A DNA stretch of 64,000 bases from the NCBI GenBank assembly GCA_037127255.1, contig JBANSL010000009.1:26004475-26068474 (forward strand). Direction: 5' to 3'. This stretch comes from Persicaria tinctoria. Its lineage: Eukaryota; Streptophyta; Magnoliopsida; Caryophyllales; Polygonaceae. The first letter of the stretch is position 1. Each line of letters starts with the position of its first letter. The notes beneath the pieces are model-generated. The model did no database searches. It worked only from the letters and a program-made list of their open reading frames with translations, and was not told the origin of the DNA. Both the position numbers and the translations under genes were made by a program. Positions 58,881 to 64,000 of the stretch are shown piece after piece.

Positions 58881-60248
58881 GAAGCTACATTCTCGGAGAT
58901 GAGATTTTTTATAAGTCCCTAGGACGCTGGGGCTTGGCTCCGCGTCGGGCCTCCGATCGAAGCTACATTCTTGGAGATGAGATTTTTTATAAGTCCCTAG
59001 GACGTTGAAGCTTGTATCCGCGTCGGGCCTCCGATCGAAGCTACATTCTCGGAGATGAGATTTTTTATAAGTCCCATTACGCGTGATCTTGCTCCGCGTC
59101 GGGCCTCCAATAGAAGCTACATTCTCGGAGATGAGATTTTTTATAAGTCCCAAGGACGCTGGAGCTTTGCTCCGCGTCGCGCCTCCGATTGAAGCTTCAT
59201 TCTCGGAGATGACATTTTTTAAGAGTCCCTAGGACGATGGAGCTTGGCTCCGTGTCGGGCCTCCGACCGAAGCTACATTCTCGGAGATGAGATTTTTATA
59301 AATCCCTAGGAAGCTCGAGCTTGGCTCCGCGTCGGGCCTCCGATAGAAGCTACATTCTCGGAGATGAGATTTTTTATAAGTCCCTAGGACGCTGGAGCTT
59401 GGCTCCGCGTCGGGCCTCCGATCGAAGCTACATTCTCGGAGATCAGATTTTTTATAAGTCCCATTACGAGTGATCTTGCTCCGCGTCGGGCCTATGATCA
59501 AAGCTACATTCTCGGAGATGAGATTTTTTATAAGTCCCTAGGACGCTGGAGCTTGGCTCCGCGTCGGCCCTCCGATCGAAGATATATTCTCGGAGATGAA
59601 TTTTTTTATAAGTCCCATTACGCGTGATCTTGCTCCGCGTCGGGCCTCCGATCGAAGCTGTATTCTCGGAGATGAGATTTTTTATAAGTCCCATTACGCA
59701 TGATTTTTCTCCGCGTCGGGCCTCCAATAGAAGCTACATTCTCGGAGATGAGATTTTTTATAAGTCCCATTACGCGTGATCTTGCTCCGCGTCGGGCCTC
59801 CGATCGAAGCTGCATTCTCGGAGATGAGATTTTTTATAAGTCTCTAGGATGCTAGAGCTTTGCTCCGCGTCGGGCCTCCGATCGAAGCTACATTCTCGTA
59901 GATGAGATTTTTTACAAGTCCCTAGGACGCTGGAGCTTTGCTCCACATCGGGCCTCCGATCGAAGCTACATTCACATAGATGAGATTTTTTATAAGTCTC
60001 ATTACGCGTGATCTTGCTCCGCGTCGGGCCTCTAATCGAAGCTGCATTCTCTGAGATGAGATTTTTTATAAGTCCCTAGGATGCTAGAGCTTTGCTCCGC
60101 GTCGGGCCTCCGATCGAAGCTACATTCTCGCAGATGAGATTTTTTACAAGTCCCTAGGACGCTGGAGCTTTGCTCCACATCGGGCCTCCGATCGAAGCTA
60201 CATTCTCATTGATGAGATTTTTTATATGTCCCATTACGCGTGATCTTG

Positions 60249-60309
60249 TACCGCGTCCGGCATTCGGTCATAGAGCTTGCCTCCCGGATCAAATATTTTA
60301 TTAAGTCCC
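60249..60309 (+). repeat. Anchor monomer 14
   Basis: Type CATAG / CCCGGATCAAAT / AAGTCCC; the G-to-A change in ATCGAAT is shared only with anchor 15. Confidence 0.9.
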
Positions 60310-61559
60310 ATTACGCGTGATCTTGCTCCACGTCGGGCCTCCGATCGAAGCTACATTCTCGGAGATGAGATTTTTTATAAGTCCCTAGGACGCTGGAGCT
60401 TGGCTGCGCGTCGGGCCTCCGATCGAAGCTACATTCTCGGAGATGAGATTTTTTATAAGTCCCTAGGACGTTGGAGCTTGGCTCCGCGTCGGGCCTCCGA
60501 TCGAAGCTACATTCTCGGAGATGAGATTTTTTATAAGTCCCATTACGCGTGATCTTTCTCCGCGTCGGGCCTCCGATCGAAGCTACATTCTCGGGAAAGA
60601 GATTTCTTATAAGTCCCTAGGACACTGGAGCTTGGCTCCGCGTCGGGCCTTCGATTGAAGCTACATTCTCGGAGATGAAATTTTTTATAAGTCCCATTAC
60701 GCGTGATCTTGCTCCGCATCGGGCCTCTGATCGAAGCAACATTCTCGAAGATGAGATTTTTTATAAGTCCCTGGGACGCAGGAGCTTGGCTCCGCGTCGG
60801 GCCTCCGATCGAAGCTACATTCTCGGAGATGAGATTTTTTATAAGTCCCATTACGCATGCTCTTGCTCCGCGTCGGGCCTCCGATCGAAGCTACATTCTT
60901 GGAGATGAGATTTTTTATAAGTCCCATTACGAGTGATCTTGCTCCGCGTCGGGCCTCCGATCGAAGCTACATTCTCGGATATGAGATTTTTTATAAGTCC
61001 CTAGGACGTTGGAGCTTGGCTCCGCGTCGGCCCTCCGATGGAAGCTACATTCTCGGAGATGAGATTTTTTATAAGTCCCATTACGCGTGATCTTGCTCCG
61101 CGTCGGGCCTCCGATCGAAGCTGCATTCTCGGAGATGAGATTTTTTATAAGTCCCTAGGATGCTAGAGCTTTGCTCCGCGTCGGGCCTCCGATCGAAGCT
61201 ACATTCTCGTAGATGAGATTTTTTACAAGTCCCTAGGACGCTGGAGCTTTGCTCCACATTGGGCCTCCGATCGAAGCTACATTCTCATAGATGAGATTTT
61301 TTATAAGTCCCATTACGCGTGATCTTGCTCCGCGTCGAGCCTCCGATCGAAGCTGCATTCTCGGAGATGAGATTTTTTATAAGTCCCTAGGATGCTAGAG
61401 CTTTGCTCCGCGTCGGGCCTCCGATCGAAGCTACATTCTCGCAGATAAGATTTTTTACAAGTCCCTAGGACGCTGGAGCTTTGCTCCACATCGGGCCTCC
61501 GATCGAAGCTACATTCTCATAGATGAGATTTTTTATAAGTCCCATTACGCGTGATCTTG

Positions 61560-61620
61560 TACCGCGTCCGGCATTCGGTCATAGAGCTTGCCTCCCGGAT
61601 CAAATATTTTATTAAGTCCC
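61560..61620 (+). repeat. Anchor monomer 15
   Basis: Copy of anchor 14, 1311 bp downstream. Confidence 0.9.
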
Positions 61621-62111
61621 ATTACGCGTGATCTTGCTCCACGTCGGGCCTCCGATCGAAGCTACATTCTCGGAGATGAGATTTTTTATAATTCCCTAGG
61701 ACGCTGGAGCTTGGCTCCGCGTCGGGCCTCCGATCGAAGCTACATTCTCGGAGATGAGATTTTTTATAAGTCCCTTGGACGTTGGAGCTTGGCTCCGCGT
61801 CGGGCCTCCGATCGAAGCTACATTCTCGGAGATGAGATTTTTTATAAGTCCCATTACGCGTGATCTTTCTCCGTGTCGGGCCTCCGATCGAAGCTACATT
61901 CTCGGGAAAGAGATTTCTTATAAGTCCCTAGGACACTGGAGCTTGGCTCCGCGTCGGGCCTTCGATTGAAGCTACATTCTCGGAGATGAAATTTTTTATA
62001 AGTCCCATTACGCGTGATCTTGCTCCGCGTCGGGCCTCTGATCGAAGCAACATTCTCGAAGATGAGATTTTTTATAAGTCCCTGGGACGCAGGAGATTGG
62101 CTCCGCGTCGG

Positions 62112-64000
62112 GCCTCCGATCGAAGCTACATTCTCGGAGATGAGATTTTTTATAAGTCCCATTACGCATGCTCTTGCTCCGCGTCGGGCCTCCGATCGAA
62201 GCTACATTCTTGGAGATGAGATTTTTTATAAGTCCCTAGGACGCTGAAGCTTGTATCCACGTCGGGCCTCCGATCGAAGCTACATTCTCGGAGATGAGTT
62301 TTTTTATAAGTCCCATTACGCGTGATCATGCTCCGCGTCGGGCCTCCAATAGAAGCTACATTCTCGGATATGACATTTTTTAAGAGTCCCTAGGACGATG
62401 GAGCTTGGCTCCGTGTCGGGCCACCTACCGAAGCTACATTCTCGGAGATGAGATTTTTTATTAATCCCTAGGAAGCTCGAACTTGGCTCCGCGTCGGGCC
62501 TCCGATCGAAGCTTCATTCTCGGAGATGAGATTTTTTATAAGTCCCTAGGACGTTGGAGCTTGGCTCCGCGTCGGGCCTTCGATTGAAGCTACATTCTCG
62601 GAGATGAGATTTTTTAGAAGTCCCATTACGCGTGATCTTGCTCCGCGTCGGGCCTCTGATTGAAGCAACATTCTCGAAGATGAGATTTTTTATAAGTCCC
62701 TCGGACGCAGGAGCTTGGCTCCGCGTCGGGCCTCCGATCGAAGCTACATTCTCGGAGATGAGATTTTTTATAAGTCCCATTACGCATGCTCTTGCTCAGC
62801 GTCGGGCCTCCGATCGAAGCTACATTCTCGGAGATGAAATTTTTTATAAGTCCCATTACGCGTGATCTTGCTCCGAGGCGGGCCTCCGATCGAAGCTGCA
62901 TTCTCGGAGATGAGATTTTTTATAAGTCCCATTACGCATGATTTTGCTCCGCGTCGGACCTCCAATAGAAGCTACATTCTCGGAGATGAGATTTTTTATA
63001 AGTCCCTAAGACGCTGGAGCGATGCTCCGTGTCGGGCTTCCGATCGAAGCTACATTCTCGGAGATGATATTTTTTATAAATCCCTAGGACGCTCGAGCTT
63101 GGCTCCTGGTCGTGCCTCCGATCGAAGCTACATTCTGGGATATGAGATTTTTTATAAGTCCCTAGGACCCTAGAGGTTGGCTCTGCGTCTGCCCTCCGAT
63201 CGAAGCTACATTCTCGGAGATGAGATTTTTTATAAGTCCCATTACGCGTGATCTTGCTCCGCGTCGGGCCTCCGATCGAAGCTGCATTCTCGGAGATGAG
63301 AGTTTTTATAAGTCCCTAGGATGCTAGAGCTTTGCTCCGCGTCGGCCCTCCGATCGAAGCTACATTCTCGTAGATGAGATTTTTTACAAGTCCCTAGGAC
63401 GTTAGAGCTTTGCTCCCCATCGGCCCTCCGATCGAAGCTACATTCTCATAGATGAGATTTTTTATAAGTCCCATTACGCGTGATCTTGTACCGCGTCCGG
63501 CATTCGGTCGTAGAGCTTGCCTCCCGGATCGAATATTTTATTAATTCCCATTACGCGAGATCTTGCTCCACGTCGGGCCTCCGATCGAAGCTACATTCTC
63601 GGAGATGAGATTTTTTATAAGTCCCTAGGACGCTGGAGCTTGGCTCCGCGTCGGGCCTCCGATCGAAGCTACATTCTCGGAGATGAGATTTTTTATAAGT
63701 CCCATTACGCGTGATCTTGCTCCGCGTCGGGCCTCCTATCGAAGCTACATTCTCGGATATGAGATTTTTTATAAGTCCCTAGGACGTTGGAGCTTGGCTC
63801 CGCGTCGGGCCTCCGATCGAAGCTACATTCTCGGAGATGAGATTTTTTATAAGTCCCATGACGCATGCTCTTGCTCCGCGTCGGGCCTCCGATCGAAGCT
63901 ACATTCTTGGAGATGAGATTTTTTATAAGTCCCTAGGACGCTGAAGCTTGTATCCGCGTCGGGCCTCCGATCGAAGCTACATTCTCGGAGATGAGATTTT
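62112..64000 (+). repeat. HOR segment copied from about 55240-57205 (offset 6872, then 6795)
   Basis: It shares the private variants CCACCTACCGAAG (55550/62422), GAAGCTCGAACTTGG, TTGCTCAGCG (55921/62793), CCTGGTCGTGCC and the anchor of the CGTAG/CGAGATC type. The offset drops by 77 bp at about 63040 because one whole monomer present at about 56180-56256 is missing. The match continues to the window edge. Confidence 0.85.
63489..63549 (+). repeat. Anchor monomer 16
   Basis: CGAGATC-flanked type, a copy of anchor 12 at an offset of 6795 bp. Confidence 0.9.

Larger units (their letters stand above)
59730..62231 (+). repeat. Tandem HOR pair, 1311-bp period
   Basis: Copy 1 is 59730-61040 and copy 2 about 61041-62231. 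Both carry an anchor with the private change CCCGGATCAAATATT (60249 and 61560) and a private TCGGGAAAGAGATT variant (60593 and 61904). This is the shortest complete HOR in the window, about 17 monomers. Confidence 0.85.
52517..64000 (+). repeat. Satellite array, block III
   Basis: This is the continuation of the array after the second insertion, starting inside the monomer at CTTGGCTCCGCG and running off the right window edge. It contains six anchors (54460, 56694, 58783, 60249, 61560, 63489) spaced 1.3-2.2 kb apart, so its HORs are on average shorter than in block I. Small lesions are more visible here: a 12-bp tandem duplication at 53215-53238, a 3-bp loss near 53570 and a 6-bp loss near 54230. 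No gene was found. Confidence 0.97.

Noticed and set aside
1..64000. Telomeric repeats, rDNA, tRNA genes or a bacterial/phage system
   Set aside because: I found no TTTAGGG runs, no rRNA or tRNA-like folds beyond the two primer-binding sites, and no prokaryotic gene organisation.

Overview
The window is plant repetitive DNA, probably heterochromatin. I see no host gene, tRNA, rRNA or bacterial-type locus. It holds one long satellite array (1-25314, 35935-41807 and 52517-64000, about 42.7 kb) interrupted by two LTR-retrotransposon insertions. A plant source is inferred from the retroelements: a chromodomain-bearing Ty3/gypsy pol of Tekay/Del type with an initiator-Met tRNA primer site, and a second element primed by tRNA-Asp with an Athila/Tat-style 3' end. 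I cannot name the species.

The satellite uses one 60-bp core joined to one of two tails, giving a 78-bp (type A) or a 76-bp (type B) monomer. Some stretches are pure A runs. Others alternate A and B as a 154-bp dimer. A strongly diverged 'anchor' monomer occurs 16 times and marks higher-order repeats (HORs) of variable length. Many HOR blocks recur almost identically at fixed offsets (for example 2698, 2780, 1311, 3018, 4247, 6788 and about 6870 bp), which shows recent unequal exchange. Simple ORFs in the satellite, on both strands, are by-products of a 78-bp period that is divisible by three.

Insertion 1 (25315-35934, minus strand, 5-bp TSD CCGCG) is a Tekay-like element with LTRs of 2498 and 2480 bp, a Met-tRNA PBS and a polypurine tract. 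Its pol is a pseudogene with at least a dozen stops or frameshifts and lost catalytic residues, and its gag position holds an ORF I do not recognise. Its LTRs differ by only about 0.7-0.8%, so it was probably already dead when an active relative moved it.

Insertion 2 (41808-52516, plus strand, 5-bp TSD CTTGG) is a non-autonomous element arranged LTR-internal-LTR-internal-LTR. The middle LTR is a clean chimera: its first ~311 bases carry the variants of the right LTR and the rest carries the variants of the left LTR. This is what unequal crossing-over between the two LTRs of one insertion predicts, and it places the crossover within about 300 bp. The element also carries dense clusters of the palindrome TCGA, one of which lies in the crossover interval.

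Both insertions and a local 12-bp tandem duplication have their boundaries in the same 12 bp of the monomer. All substitution counts were made by eye, without alignment software.
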